Shown: positions 54,837 through 63,802, counted from the stretch's first letter. The stretch is DNA of 64,000 nucleotides from Deinococcus arboris (GCF_009755355.1 NZ_WQLB01000006.1:122777-186776); one strand, 5' to 3'. Translations and numbers: made by a program. Notes: generated by a model from the letters alone, not told the origin.

Positions 54837-57158
54837 TCATCCGCTCACACTCCGGGTCTTCAGCTGCACCACCAGCAGGTCGGCGTCGCTGGCGGTCCAG
54901 GGAGTGCGGGTCACGAAACCGGAGTCATCCACGAAGACGGCGCTGAAAAAGACGGTCTTGACGGGTGGGTCGCCCAGCAGGACTTCCCAGGCAGCCGGGG
55001 CCAGAGGCTGCCCGCGCGTGAAGTTCAGTTCGGTGTTCTCCTTCACCACACCCTGCGGGTCACGGCGCTGAAGCTGCAACCGCACCTCGCGCAAACGGGC
55101 GGTGTCCAGTGGGCCGCCCACGCACTGCACCCGTACGGCGCGGCGCTCGACCAAGCGGCGGTCAATCACGAGGCGGTCGTCCAGCGTCTCTCGCCACGAG
55201 CCTTCCAGCAGCGAACCGGAAGTCGTCAGCAGGGTCAGGCGGTAGCCCAACGTTTGCGGGCCGCCCTCGGCAATCGGGTAGTCGCGGCGCAGATAGGGTG
55301 TGGCGGCGCTGAGCGGGATCTGCTCATCAAACTGAATGCCGCCAGGCTCATCACGGTAGCGCAGCTGCACAAAGGCGGTCAGCACGTCGGCCCAGGGCAG
55401 ACTGACAAACAGGTTCAGTGGCCGCTTGAATGGTAAAGGGTCGGGAACGCTCACGTAGTCGTCCGTCCAGAGCTGCGGCGCAGGGGTGATCGGGCCCCCG
55501 GCGGCGTCGGCGCGGTGGTAGGTCAGGGTCACTTGATAGGGCGGCGGGAAAAGAGGGTGCCCCTCTGCCGCGAAATACCGGAAACGCCAGCCTCCACTCG
55601 GCTGCGCGGCGGACAGCTCGACCCGGCCAAGCTGTGGCGCTGTTCCTGGTTCCCCGCCGAAGCGGAGTTCAGCGGTCACGGTTGGAAACTGCGCAAAGGG
55701 AAAACTGGGGGCGGCGCTCACCTGCACCTCCTGCACGCCGTATACCGTGCGCGGCTCTGCCACCAGTTCTGCGGCGCGGCCCGGCTGCCAGTCCCCCTGC
55801 ACGGGCGGGTGCGGCCCGAAGGGGCCGGTGGGGTCAAACTGCACCTCCAGACGGGTCTGGTACAGGCGCGAGAATTGCCCAGCGTCCTGGCCCAGCAGGT
55901 TCACGAGGTAGGTTTCTTTTTCTGCGGCGCTGCGCAGGGCAAAGGTCCTGCGCGGTTCAGCCGGGGCGCCGCCCCCGTCCACGCGGGCCAGTTCGGCGCG
56001 CACCTCGGCCAGTCCGTCGCGGGCAAAGCGGTCTTCGCTGCTCACCTGCACTTCCAGGCGGGGAAAGCCGTCGAGATTCACCTGGGTGATCAGCTGACGG
56101 CGCAGAGTAGGCCAGTCCGGACGGACCTTGCCCTGCTCGTCCAGACGCAGGCCTCGCAGCAGGCCGCCCAGCGTGCCCTGCGGCAGCACTTCGCGGCGCT
56201 CGGCCACCGCTTCGTTCATGCGAGCGGACAGCGTACGGAGTTGCTGGTCGTCCATCACCTTCAGGCTGTAACTGACTCCGGGAATGACCGTGCGGACCAA
56301 CCCCGAGACCAGCCCACTCACGGCGTCGCCTACAGCATTCGCGGTGGCTGCCGCCGGATTCGCCACCGGGGTAAACAGCCGTTCCAGCACCCAGTCGGTC
56401 AGCTGCTGGCGGGCACGTTCAGCAGCGGCCGCCTCGCCCTCGCCGGTTCCGAGCACGGTCACGTCAATCTGCACGCCGCTGTCTTCCAGGGCCCGGCTGA
56501 TCTGCGTCTGCACGTCAGCGGTCACGTAATACAGGTTGGCCTTCAGCTTCTGCTCCAGGTGGCGGTAGACCCGCGTCCAGTCGGCCTGCACCTTGACCGA
56601 GAAACTGGGCCGCAGCCCCGCGAAGGTCAGGCGGTAGGTGGCGATGACTGGCAGGTCGGGGGCGTCCAGCGCCTTTTCCACCAGTTCGGCGGCCAGTTCG
56701 TCCAGCACCAGTTGAAAGGTGGCCGTATTGCGGCCTCCCAGCGAGGCCCGCCCGCTGCCCAGAATCTGGATGTTAAAGGGAGCAGGGACGGCAGGTTCTC
56801 CAGGGGCAGAGGCCGTGCCCAGCGCCACCAGTTCCACCGTGCCAGAGTCGAAGAACACCGGGGAGAGGTGCAGTTCAGCGGGTGGGCGGTTCAGGGCCTT
56901 GCCCAGCTCGGCGCGCAGGAGGGCCAGGGCCTCGTCGGGCACCATCAGTTCGGTGGTCAGGGTGAGCAGGCCGCCCGCGACCTTGGCCGCTCCTGCGCCG
57001 CCGCCCAGGTATTGCACGAGCGAGAAGGCCGGGGCACCGTCCGGCGTGCGGGCCAGACTGGGCGCGGTGGGCAGCACATACCACTGCCGGGGGTCGGCGT
57101 GATCAGGCAGCAGGCTGTAGCCGCCGATCAGGTGGTAAGGAGGGGCCAGGGACAGCAT
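54837..57158 (-). CDS. Paralogous array protein 2 (beta-rich, unknown function)
   Basis: 773 aa. YHLIGGYSLLPDHADPRQWY and FSLVQYLGGGAGAAKVAGGL open the protein; GSGRASLGGRNTATFQLVLD and TYRLTFAGLRPSFSVKVQAD follow in the same order as in the relatives. A helix-rich stretch (VYRHLEQKLKANLYYVTADV, RARQQLTDWVLERLF) and an alanine-rich segment precede QVNLDGFPRLEVQVSSEDRF, the counterpart of the D-L-x-x-x-FF block. The last 350 residues are beta modules (VTAELRFGGEPGTA, AFVQLRYRDEPGGIQFDEQI, LREVRLQLQRRDPQGV). It has no signal peptide. It starts seven bases after protein 1; only GAGG precedes the ATG. Confidence 0.65.
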   Translation of the reverse strand: MLSLAPPYHLIGGYSLLPDHADPRQWYVLPTAPSLARTPDGAPAFSLVQYLGGGAGAAKVAGGLLTLTTELMVPDEALALLRAELGKALNRPPAELHLSPVFFDSGTVELVALGTASAPGEPAVPAPFNIQILGSGRASLGGRNTATFQLVLDELAAELVEKALDAPDLPVIATYRLTFAGLRPSFSVKVQADWTRVYRHLEQKLKANLYYVTADVQTQISRALEDSGVQIDVTVLGTGEGEAAAAERARQQLTDWVLERLFTPVANPAAATANAVGDAVSGLVSGLVRTVIPGVSYSLKVMDDQQLRTLSARMNEAVAERREVLPQGTLGGLLRGLRLDEQGKVRPDWPTLRRQLITQVNLDGFPRLEVQVSSEDRFARDGLAEVRAELARVDGGGAPAEPRRTFALRSAAEKETYLVNLLGQDAGQFSRLYQTRLEVQFDPTGPFGPHPPVQGDWQPGRAAELVAEPRTVYGVQEVQVSAAPSFPFAQFPTVTAELRFGGEPGTAPQLGRVELSAAQPSGGWRFRYFAAEGHPLFPPPYQVTLTYHRADAAGGPITPAPQLWTDDYVSVPDPLPFKRPLNLFVSLPWADVLTAFVQLRYRDEPGGIQFDEQIPLSAATPYLRRDYPIAEGGPQTLGYRLTLLTTSGSLLEGSWRETLDDRLVIDRRLVERRAVRVQCVGGPLDTARLREVRLQLQRRDPQGVVKENTELNFTRGQPLAPAAWEVLLGDPPVKTVFFSAVFVDDSGFVTRTPWTASDADLLVVQLKTRSVSG

Positions 57159-57165
57159 CCAGGCC

Positions 57166-59400
57166 TCACGCGCTGGGCGGCTCAGGCAGGATCAGGAATT
57201 CCTGCGTGGCGCCGAGGGGGGCGTGCTGGCCGGTCAGTGGCCGCTGCGTGCCGTCTTTCAGAAAGTACGTCACGTCGTAGCTGTACTCGCGCACAGCGGG
57301 ACCCAGTGTGACCGTCCAGGTCTGCGGCGCGGCGTCCCGGAACATCAGGGCGGCCTCATCGGCAGCGGGCAGGGCCGGGTCGTGATAACTCAGGCGCACC
57401 AGGGCGCGCTTGACGCTGCTCCCCCAGTCCAGGTCGCCGGGGTCCACCTCGACCCGGCACAGGCCGTGCGGGGCGTTGCCCACTTTCAGGGAACCGTCCG
57501 ACTCCTGGGTCACCCAGCCGCTGTCTTCAGAGGCGCCGTTGTGCAACAGGGTGGTCTGGCGGAAGCGGTAGCCGCGCCGGGTCTTGTCGCGCAGCATGAA
57601 GCGCCACGGCAGCATGCCCGCCTGATCCCTGGAAAAACTCAGCGTGGTCTGCATCCGGTAGCCGTTGGCGGGGTCCTCGTAGTCCAGGTCCACGAGGAGC
57701 TGACGCACTTCTTCCCAGTCCGCCAGTGGAATCACATTCAGGTTGAAGCTGTCTTCAAAAGGCGTGTGAATCGCCAGATTCTGTGCGCCCGGCGCATGTT
57801 CCAGCCAGTCGCCCGCCGTGCGCTGCATGTTCCCGGCGTCGTCTTTCAGTACATACGTCACGCGGGAGCGGTAGGGCTGGGTCCAGGGGGCGTAAATCAC
57901 ACGTTTGTATGTCGCCGCGGGCGTTTTATCGTCCAGCAGCACGGTTTCCACGGCGTGCGGCACATTCTGGTGCGAGTCGGCATATTCGATCTCGACCTCA
58001 ATGCCAGTCAGCTTGTCGTTGAAGGCTCCCGGCGCGGTGGACAGGTTGATCTCGATAATGCCGGGATTGGGCACGCTCAGCGTGCAGTGGCGCAGGGTGG
58101 TGTCGCGCCCCTCCAGCGTGCTTTTCAGGACGGGGCCGGACTTGTAATTCACATCGACCTCAACGTGATAGGTGTCTTTGCCCACCGCTGCAATGCGTGA
58201 CTCGAATTTTTTCGGTTTATTGTCGGTCGCCGTGAACGCCAGGCTGTCGCGCTTGGTGATTCGGGTGCCGTCCGGCCGCACCTGGTCGTAGCTGAAATGC
58301 CCCACCACGCTGTGCACGAAGTCGCCGTACCTGGTGAAGTCGAAATTGGTGTCCACGTCCACCGTCAGGGTGTTGAAGAACCACGGCGCGTTGCCCAGGT
58401 CAATCTCGATCAGCACGTCGTCCACTGGCACGCCCAGGAAACTGGGGTTGATCTGTGCGGACGGGTTGTACTGCCGCTTGATCACGTCGCGGTACGACAC
58501 ATTCAGGTCAAAGCGGGCCTGAATGTCCTGTTGCAAGTAAGACATCCACTGACTTTCGCGGTCCTTGTCGGTTTCGATGGTGCCGCCTTTCAGGAAATGC
58601 TCCTTGATAAAGGCGTCCATCGCCTGAAAAGCGAAGGCCCGCAGCGATTCCATGTCGTCCTGACCCAACTCGGCGGTGCCTTTCAGGATTTCTAACTGAA
58701 TCAGGCCCTGCGACTCCATCGTTTCGGCAATGGATGTCCGGTGGGCGACCTCGTGCGACTCGTCGTTGCCCCAGGTGTCGCTGGAACTCACCTGCTCTTT
58801 GGTGTAGCCGATCACCGCTTCCTTGACCTCTTTGGAATCCACATGGCCGCGAATGGTGATGGCCGGGAGGCGCACCGGAAAGGTCAGGTCGTATTCGATG
58901 GCGGCCACGCTGCCCTGCTTGCGGAGCGCCTCGTAAAACAGGGTGGCACCGTCGGCAGTCAGTTCCACCGCCAGCGAAGCGATGTTATCCCCAAACAGCG
59001 ACGGCTTGCCCAGGTTCACCGCCTTGATGAATTTGTCGTTCTGCATGATGATCAGCCGGACCTCGCCCTCGGTAAAGTCCACGGGGGCCAGCGTGACTTC
59101 GGGCAGGACGGTGGTCGTGGGCATCTCCGAGCGCAGGCGCGATTGCAGCGCCTGCCGGATTTTTGCCAGTGTCTGCGGACTCTCGCGCATGACGGTGGTA
59201 AAGACCAGATAGCCGCCGCCCGGTTCGGCCCCGGGCCGCTCGATAGCGAACTGGTAGCGCATGAACGTGAACTGCGGTTTGCCGTTCGCGCCGGGCGCGA
59301 TCACCGGCTTGCTGGGCAGGTAGTAGAAATTGGCAGGATTCTCGTCGTCACGGAAGACCGTCACACCCTCAATCTCGGCCAGCACAGGAATACTCAGCAC
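57166..59400 (-). CDS. Paralogous array protein 1 (beta-rich, unknown function)
   Basis: 744 aa from the GTG at 59400, preceded by AGGAGG. It is the first gene of the operon. IEGVTVFRDDENPANFYYLP and PQFTFMRYQFAIERPG are the clearest copy of the family signature; GGYLVFTTVMRESPQTLAKI, LGKPSLFGDNIASLAVELTA and IEYDLTFPVRLPAITIRGHV complete the first module. The helical middle is followed by IDLGNAPWFFNTLTVDVDTN and four C-terminal beta units (IEVEIEYADSHQ, LLVDLDYEDPANGYRMQTTL, LVRLSYHDPALPAADEAALM). No signal peptide, transmembrane segment or enzymatic signature is present; a scaffolding or structural role is only a guess. Confidence 0.65.
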   Translation of the reverse strand: MLSIPVLAEIEGVTVFRDDENPANFYYLPSKPVIAPGANGKPQFTFMRYQFAIERPGAEPGGGYLVFTTVMRESPQTLAKIRQALQSRLRSEMPTTTVLPEVTLAPVDFTEGEVRLIIMQNDKFIKAVNLGKPSLFGDNIASLAVELTADGATLFYEALRKQGSVAAIEYDLTFPVRLPAITIRGHVDSKEVKEAVIGYTKEQVSSSDTWGNDESHEVAHRTSIAETMESQGLIQLEILKGTAELGQDDMESLRAFAFQAMDAFIKEHFLKGGTIETDKDRESQWMSYLQQDIQARFDLNVSYRDVIKRQYNPSAQINPSFLGVPVDDVLIEIDLGNAPWFFNTLTVDVDTNFDFTRYGDFVHSVVGHFSYDQVRPDGTRITKRDSLAFTATDNKPKKFESRIAAVGKDTYHVEVDVNYKSGPVLKSTLEGRDTTLRHCTLSVPNPGIIEINLSTAPGAFNDKLTGIEVEIEYADSHQNVPHAVETVLLDDKTPAATYKRVIYAPWTQPYRSRVTYVLKDDAGNMQRTAGDWLEHAPGAQNLAIHTPFEDSFNLNVIPLADWEEVRQLLVDLDYEDPANGYRMQTTLSFSRDQAGMLPWRFMLRDKTRRGYRFRQTTLLHNGASEDSGWVTQESDGSLKVGNAPHGLCRVEVDPGDLDWGSSVKRALVRLSYHDPALPAADEAALMFRDAAPQTWTVTLGPAVREYSYDVTYFLKDGTQRPLTGQHAPLGATQEFLILPEPPSA

Positions 59401-59686
59401 AAGTTCGCCTCCTGAACGGAATCAAGGCGCTGGACCGGCGCCCAGCTGCGCCCGGAGACTCAGGCTGATGCGGCGGGCCTGGTCCCTGTGACCCTGCCTG
59501 GCCGGCTCTGGTTCATCCGAATGCGCCGCGCTCAGTGCACCACGGCACCCGTGATCAGCCCGTGATCTGTGCCGGGCGACTTGGTCAATCGGCCCCAGAT
59601 CGCGCCGGATTCAAGCCGAGGCGTTTGAACCAGAGGGGGCACCCTGCCCTATCTGCCGCAGGTCTGCGCAGCTTGGCTGGCCGTGT
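59401..59686. other. Divergent regulatory stretch upstream of the array
   Basis: Together with the promoter at 59687 this 336-base gap separates the array (minus) from the small gene at 59737 (plus). Besides the SD of gene 57166 I find no clear -10/-35 pair for the array on the minus strand. Confidence 0.4.
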
Positions 59687-59717
59687 CATCGGCCCATCAT
59701 CCTGGGGCCTCTACCTT
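59687..59717 (+). promoter_or_regulatory. Direct-repeat promoter, CATC-N4-CATCATCC-N9-TACCTT
   Basis: CATCGGCC (59687-59694), CATCATCC (59695-59702), nine bases, TACCTT (59712-59717), followed after 19 bases by the ATG at 59737. The 16 bases of the repeat are identical to those at 1225-1240. Confidence 0.65.
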
Positions 59718-59736
59718 GCTGGAACAAGGAGCCGCC

Positions 59737-59949
59737 ATGTCCAAGGATTTGCCCACACTGCCTTCCACCACTGACCCAGCACCCCAGGGCCGGGTGTACG
59801 TTCTGCGCATCTGGCACGAGTCTGGGAACCAACCGACAGGCTCCACATGGCGCGCCTCCTGCAGAGAAGGTGCTCTGGGCGAGCGGCGCTATTTCGCCAG
59901 TATTGACGAATGTATTGACCACCTGTACGGCGAACTGGTCCGGCGCTGA
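59737..59949 (+). CDS. Small protein of unknown function
   Basis: 70 aa from the ATG at 59737, preceded by AAGGAG six bases upstream; the frame is open to 59683 but no other start has an SD. VYVLRIWHESGNQPTGSTWR, then ERRYFASIDECIDHLYGELV resembles short proteins with a strand-rich start and a terminal helix seen as single genes in many bacteria (R-L/I-W...W-R-A-S...F-A-S-x-x-x). No signal peptide. It is divergent from the paralogue array and carries the direct-repeat promoter motif shared with envelope-protein genes. Confidence 0.65.
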   Translation: MSKDLPTLPSTTDPAPQGRVYVLRIWHESGNQPTGSTWRASCREGALGERRYFASIDECIDHLYGELVRR

Positions 59950-60557
59950 GCGTCACGCCTGGCAGATTTTTCCTGTCTTGACATGACGCAGGCGACGTCG
60001 CCGGTCGCTGTGGCTGACGCGGAGATTTTGCGTTGCGGTTACTCATGGGAAAGGCGGGGTGTTTCTCTCAACGACCTGATCTTGAGTCCTGAACCCTGCC
60101 GCTGGTGTGGGCTGTTGGGCAGTCTGGGAACGGATGTCCGAACCGGCACTCTGTTGCCATGCTCTGCGCTGTCGGGCGGTGTTACCGATTGGTTGGGTTG
60201 GCCCACGGGCTCTGGTGGCTGCGAGAGATCGGCGCGCTTAACGCCGTACAGGCTCAGGGACAACGCAGCAGGCCATCCACCACCCAGCCTGCCTGGACCT
60301 GTACGCCCTCGTTGGCGGGGTAGATCCAGGCAGAGTGCCTTTTTCTGCTCTCCGGGTTCAGGAGGCGAGAGCGGCATAGCTCCCAGAAGTCAACACTGAA
60401 CGCTGGCCAGCCACGGACGCTGCCTGTTCCGCCCTTCAACGGAGAGCGGTGGATGTAACGTCTGGGCGCCGCTATGCAACTTTCCAGGGCCAGACGAAGT
60501 GAGCCGTTTGTCAGCGGCTCACTCCGAAGAATTAGTCTGGTAACGGTCTGAAGCGCC
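59950..60557. other. Long intergenic stretch
   Basis: About 600 bases. Open frames on both strands lack start signals and domains. The only structure is GTGAGCCG (60499-60506) pairing with CGGCTCAC (60515-60522), a hairpin 36 bases past the stop of gene 60558 that may be its terminator. It may hold gene debris, but I cannot name any. Confidence 0.4.
60499..60522 (-). terminator. Hairpin downstream of gene 60558
   Basis: Perfect 8-bp stem GTGAGCCG/CGGCTCAC with an eight-base loop. No U tract follows on the minus strand, so terminator activity is uncertain. Confidence 0.4.
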
Positions 60558-61565
60558 TCAGCGGGCACTGCTGATGTCAAAGAGCAGGGGCCGACCAGCG
60601 CCGTCCGTCAAGCTCAGGCTCTGCCCATTCACGTTCGCTGGCAGAGCAAAGTAGAAGCGCACGCGGACCTCTTCCCCCGCTTCCAGTGTGCCGACGGCCT
60701 TTTCGTCGCGGCTGGCCTTGAGCAGCATCTGGTTGTATTCGACCCGCTCGCCATCGGCGTCTTTCAGGATTGGCTTAAAGTCCGACCAGGCGTACCGGCT
60801 GCCGCGCGGCTCCATGCTCCGCAGGGTAAACGTCGCGCTCAGATAGCGTTGCCCGGCTGGCGGGGCTTTGCCGCCCAGCACGTCATTCGTAAACTGCACA
60901 TCGTCCAGCCGCACGTCAAAGCGCTCTAGTGAGCGGAAGGCGTTCATGGTGGCTGGCAATTGCGCCAGCGGGGTCGCGCCACTGGCGTCGGCTGGGTCGG
61001 CCAGGCCGGCAGCGAGTTTACGCACCTGGCCCCGCAGGTCGTAGCGCAGCAGGGCGGCCTCCCGCGCCACCATCAGCTTGGGGACCACGCCAGCGGCCGG
61101 CACGCGGATGACGGTCATGACCTGCACCTTCTGGGCCGGCTTGAGGTTCAGTTCCAGCCGCTCGCTGGTGCCCTCGCGGGCGACGGCCTGGGCGAAGGGG
61201 TAGTTGCGGTCCTGGGCGTCCACGGCTGTAAAGGTCAGGTCGGGCCAGTAGTAGCGCACGTCGCGCGACTGCGGGTTGTGAACGGTGTAGTGGAGGACCA
61301 GCAGTTTCTCGCCCACCTTGGGAAAGTACACGGTGTTGCCGATGACCACGCGCCCCACGCTGTAGTCGGCGCTCAGGAGCGTGAAATTCAGGGGGCTGGC
61401 CTTGCCGAGGGTAAAGGTTTCGCCCAGCTTTGCCGCCACGCCGTCTTGCTGCGTGGTGCCCAGGACGACCCGGGGCGGCGCGGTGGTGGTCTGGGCCTGC
61501 CCGGCTCCGCCCAGCGTCAGGGCGGCGAGGAAGGGAAGAAGGCAAAGGGCAGTTGTCTTGGTCAT
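60558..61565 (-). CDS. Secreted protein with two DUF4352-like beta domains
   Basis: 335 aa from the ATG at 61565 (MTKTTALCLLPFLAALTLGG, then AGQAQTT), preceded by AGGAGA; the frame is open for 88 codons upstream but without start signals. The mature protein seems to be a duplicate: LLVLHYTVHNPQSRDVRYYW with FTAVDAQDRNYP in the first half, and YLSATFTLRSMEPRGSRYAW with FKPILKDADGERVEYNQMLL in the second. This resembles telokin-like DUF4352 domains of secreted proteins. Location is probably periplasmic. The gene is controlled by the direct-repeat promoter at 61607. Exact role unknown. Confidence 0.75.
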   Translation of the reverse strand: MTKTTALCLLPFLAALTLGGAGQAQTTTAPPRVVLGTTQQDGVAAKLGETFTLGKASPLNFTLLSADYSVGRVVIGNTVYFPKVGEKLLVLHYTVHNPQSRDVRYYWPDLTFTAVDAQDRNYPFAQAVAREGTSERLELNLKPAQKVQVMTVIRVPAAGVVPKLMVAREAALLRYDLRGQVRKLAAGLADPADASGATPLAQLPATMNAFRSLERFDVRLDDVQFTNDVLGGKAPPAGQRYLSATFTLRSMEPRGSRYAWSDFKPILKDADGERVEYNQMLLKASRDEKAVGTLEAGEEVRVRFYFALPANVNGQSLSLTDGAGRPLLFDISSAR

Positions 61566-61606
61566 AAGGGTCTCCTGGGTGGCCACGTCGGCCTTGAACT
61601 GACCCC

Positions 61607-61637
61607 ACGGTAGAAAAGAGAGGATGATAGGCGAATG
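61607..61637 (-). promoter_or_regulatory. Direct-repeat promoter, CATT-N4-TATCATCC-N9-TACCGT
   Basis: On the minus strand CATTCGCC (61637-61630) precedes TATCATCC (61629-61622), then nine bases and TACCGT (61612-61607). It lies 41 bases upstream of the ATG of the secreted DUF4352-like gene. Confidence 0.6.
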
Positions 61638-62050
61638 ATCGGTCTGGGGAAAGACTGTAGAAGACGTGCTGGTGAGGGAAAGACGCAAACAGATCAGATC
61701 TGGCGGTTTGCGAAAGCTCTTCACGGGGGCTAGGGCAGGCGTCGGCGCCAGGTGTTTAGCCTCCGCACAGGCAATGGCTCGTCCATCTGAAGTACCGTTT
61801 GTGCAGTCCACCAACCAGCAGGGGCACACGCCCCCGTTCTGTCAATTCGTTCAACGCAGGTCAGAGCTGCCTGTCCAGGACGGCATTGGAGAGCTTGGGA
61901 CACCTCCGCGTGGGGGTCTGATACGGCTTCCGCCCATTCCCGGAAACCCGTGCTTTTTCCTTCTCTTTCCCGTCGGGTCAAACCTATAACTCGGTACAGG
62001 GCGAACCAGACTCCATATGCCCAACAGGTGCCAAAAGGCCAGAGCAACAC
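61638..62050. other. Intergenic stretch, possible decayed dispersed repeat
   Basis: About 410 bases without a convincing gene. CTGATACGGCTTCCGCCC near 61919 followed by a pyrimidine-rich CTTTTTCCTTCTC recalls the GTCATAC...GGATTCCG end and AAGGAGAAAG part of the dispersed repeat family, so it may be a worn copy. Confidence 0.35.
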
Positions 62051-62054
62051 AAAA

Positions 62055-62073
62055 GCCGCCCAACTCGGGCGGC
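62055..62073 (-). terminator. Intrinsic terminator of gene 62092
   Basis: GCCGCCC (62055-62061) pairs with GGGCGGC (62067-62073), with a five-base loop. On the minus strand the stem is followed by TTTTGTGTTG. It lies 18 bases beyond the stop codon. Confidence 0.75.
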
Positions 62074-62091
62074 CTGAAAGGGAAAGATCGT

Positions 62092-62853
62092 TTACTCCGG
62101 GTTCTTGAGGCTCAGTTCCATCGTGATGCCGTAGCGATCATGGTTGTCGTGGAACAGGGCCAGCACACTGGTCGCAAATTCTTCCTGGTCGTCAGAACTC
62201 AGAAGGAGCTGCTGCCGGGTTCCATTCAGGACGTGTACCGCACTGACCCGGTAGCGGCCCAGTGGCACATTCTGCACCCCGTAGCCGTCAACAAAAGGGC
62301 GCGTAAATGGTGTCGTGCTGCCCATAACATTCGGCCCGTCAGGCGTAAAGGTGAAGACCAGGGTGTCGTAATCCAGTTCAACGTTGGAATGCGCGATATA
62401 CGTGTTAACTTTGCCCGCCGGGGCGTCGCTGGCCTTGAAGGTGAAATCCCGGACGGCGCCCTTCGAGCCATCAAAGGACGTGTCATCGTTGGGTTTCAGG
62501 CGCGCCTCGAAAGTCTGCTCGCCTACCTTGAGGTTCATATAGGCGCCGGCAGCCCAGCTGCCGGGCTGGTGGGCCAGGGCCACCGTGTAGCGGCCCTGCG
62601 CGTCGGTGACGCCCTCTGCATTCATGTTGTAAAACGCGGTGTGGTCAGCAAAGACCCGCACGCCTGCCAGCGGCTCGCCGGCTTCTGTTTTCACGGTGCC
62701 GGTCATGGTCCAGGCGGACACGGCGCCGGGTGCCGTGGGTGCGGGTTGCTGAGGACCGGGCGACGCGGGTGCAGGCTGGCTGGTGGCGCTGCCGCCACAG
62801 GCCGAGAGGGTGAGCAGGGCAAAGGCGGTCAAAATCAGTTGGGTGCTGCGCAT
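62092..62853 (-). CDS. Lipoprotein with carboxypeptidase-regulatory-like domain (paralogue 2)
   Basis: 253 aa from the ATG at 62853 (MRSTQLILTAFALLTLSACG), with AGGAGG upstream and a lipobox LSAC (Cys about 19). A Pro/Ala-rich linker leads to MTGTVKTEAGEPLAGVRVFA and GVTDAQGRYTVALAHQPGSW, a carboxypeptidase-regulatory/CnaB-like sandwich. The C-terminal domain, including VELDYDTLVFTFTPDGP and LGRYRVSAVHV, is shared with genes 62995 and 1377. Likely surface-anchored; no enzymatic motif seen. It is transcribed from the repeat promoter at 62899. Confidence 0.8.
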   Translation of the reverse strand: MRSTQLILTAFALLTLSACGGSATSQPAPASPGPQQPAPTAPGAVSAWTMTGTVKTEAGEPLAGVRVFADHTAFYNMNAEGVTDAQGRYTVALAHQPGSWAAGAYMNLKVGEQTFEARLKPNDDTSFDGSKGAVRDFTFKASDAPAGKVNTYIAHSNVELDYDTLVFTFTPDGPNVMGSTTPFTRPFVDGYGVQNVPLGRYRVSAVHVLNGTRQQLLLSSDDQEEFATSVLALFHDNHDRYGITMELSLKNPE

Positions 62854-62898
62854 GGGGTTCCTCCTGTGGGCGCCTGGCGCGCCGTTGGTGATGCCTGG

Positions 62899-62929
62899 AC
62901 TGTAGTTAGGGATGGATGATGGCTTGATG
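62899..62929 (-). promoter_or_regulatory. Direct-repeat promoter, CATC-N4-CATCATCC-N9-TACAGT
   Basis: On the minus strand CATCAAGC (62929-62922) precedes CATCATCC (62921-62914), nine bases, and TACAGT (62904-62899). It is 45 bases upstream of the ATG of lipoprotein 62092. Confidence 0.65.
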
Positions 62930-62994
62930 GTGCGGGAGCGTGGGGCTTCACAGGAGACCGCGCCGCTGGTCAGCACGCGGTCGAAGGTGCCGGG

Positions 62995-63756
62995 TCACTG
63001 GCCACGGACGGACAGGTTCATCCGGGCGCCGTAATGGGTTTTCGCGGCACGTGCCTGTTGAGGCGGCGGTGTATTCAGACTGTCCCTCTCGGCCCGCACG
63101 TCAACGGCTGCCCGCGTTCCTTCAGGCGCATGTGTGGCCGAGACGCTGTACGTGTCCACTGGCACGTCGGTAACCTTTCCGCCCCACAGCGTCCGATTGA
63201 AGAGGGCCGCTGTGCTGTCGTCAATCAGGGGTCCCTGAGGCGTGAAGATCAGTTCCAGGCTGTCCCAGTCCAGCTCGCCGCCACCGAAATACACGTTGAC
63301 CGGGTGGCCTAGCACGCCGCCGTCATACTCTCCCTGGATACGCCACACGAAGTCACGTACGGCGCCTGTCGTCGCCTGAAACGCCGAGCGGTCGTCGGGA
63401 TACACAGTGAAAGTGAAGGTCTGACCATTCCAGGGTCGGCTGATCTTCGCGCCGGCTCGCCAGGTGCCCACGTTGTGCGGCAGGTCCAGGGCGTAGCGGC
63501 CACCCGCGTCGGTCGTGCCCACCACGTTCATGTCGAAGTAGACGGTGTTGTCAGCCCAGACTTCAACCCCGGCCAGAGGCTGCCCGGCTGCGTCGCGCAC
63601 CACACCGCTCATGACGTAGGGCTGCTGCACCTGGGGCGCGGGCTGGGTGGGGCCGGGGACAGGTTCAGCCGGTCCTGGGGTGGCGGTGCCTGGCCCGCCG
63701 CAGGCCGGAAGGGTGATGAGGGCCAGCGCCATCAAAAGTAGTCGGGTGGTGTGCAT
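62995..63756 (-). CDS. Lipoprotein with carboxypeptidase-regulatory-like domain (paralogue 3)
   Basis: 253 aa from the ATG at 63756 (MHTTRLLLMALALITLPACG), preceded by AGGAGG; lipobox LPAC. MSGVVRDAAGQPLAGVEVWA and GTTDAGGRYALDLPHNVGTW form the sandwich domain; VGTWRAGAKISRPWNGQTF is especially close to the 1377 protein. The rest (GELDWDSLELIFTPQGP, VPVDTYSVSATHAPEGTRAA) matches the shared C-terminal domain. Adjacent to gene 62092 in the same orientation, but with its own promoter at 63803; the pair is a tandem duplication. Confidence 0.8.
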   Translation of the reverse strand: MHTTRLLLMALALITLPACGGPGTATPGPAEPVPGPTQPAPQVQQPYVMSGVVRDAAGQPLAGVEVWADNTVYFDMNVVGTTDAGGRYALDLPHNVGTWRAGAKISRPWNGQTFTFTVYPDDRSAFQATTGAVRDFVWRIQGEYDGGVLGHPVNVYFGGGELDWDSLELIFTPQGPLIDDSTAALFNRTLWGGKVTDVPVDTYSVSATHAPEGTRAAVDVRAERDSLNTPPPQQARAAKTHYGARMNLSVRGQ

Positions 63757-63802
63757 GAGGTTCCTCCTGGGGCGGCCTGCATGGGCCGCTGGTGATGGCT
63801 GA

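Noticed and set aside
40501..59400. Analogy of the array plus toroid to complement/alpha-2-macroglobulin
   Set aside because: There is no thioester CGEQ motif in the toroid and no signal peptides; ABBA-type motifs explain the C-terminal half better.
60254..60580. 108-codon minus-strand frame overlapping the 3' end of gene 60558
   Set aside because: No start signal, overlaps the real gene and lacks a family signature; may be debris.
61730..62050. 106-codon minus-strand frame starting MLLWPFGTCW
   Set aside because: Lies partly in what looks like a decayed dispersed repeat and a terminator; no SD or domain.
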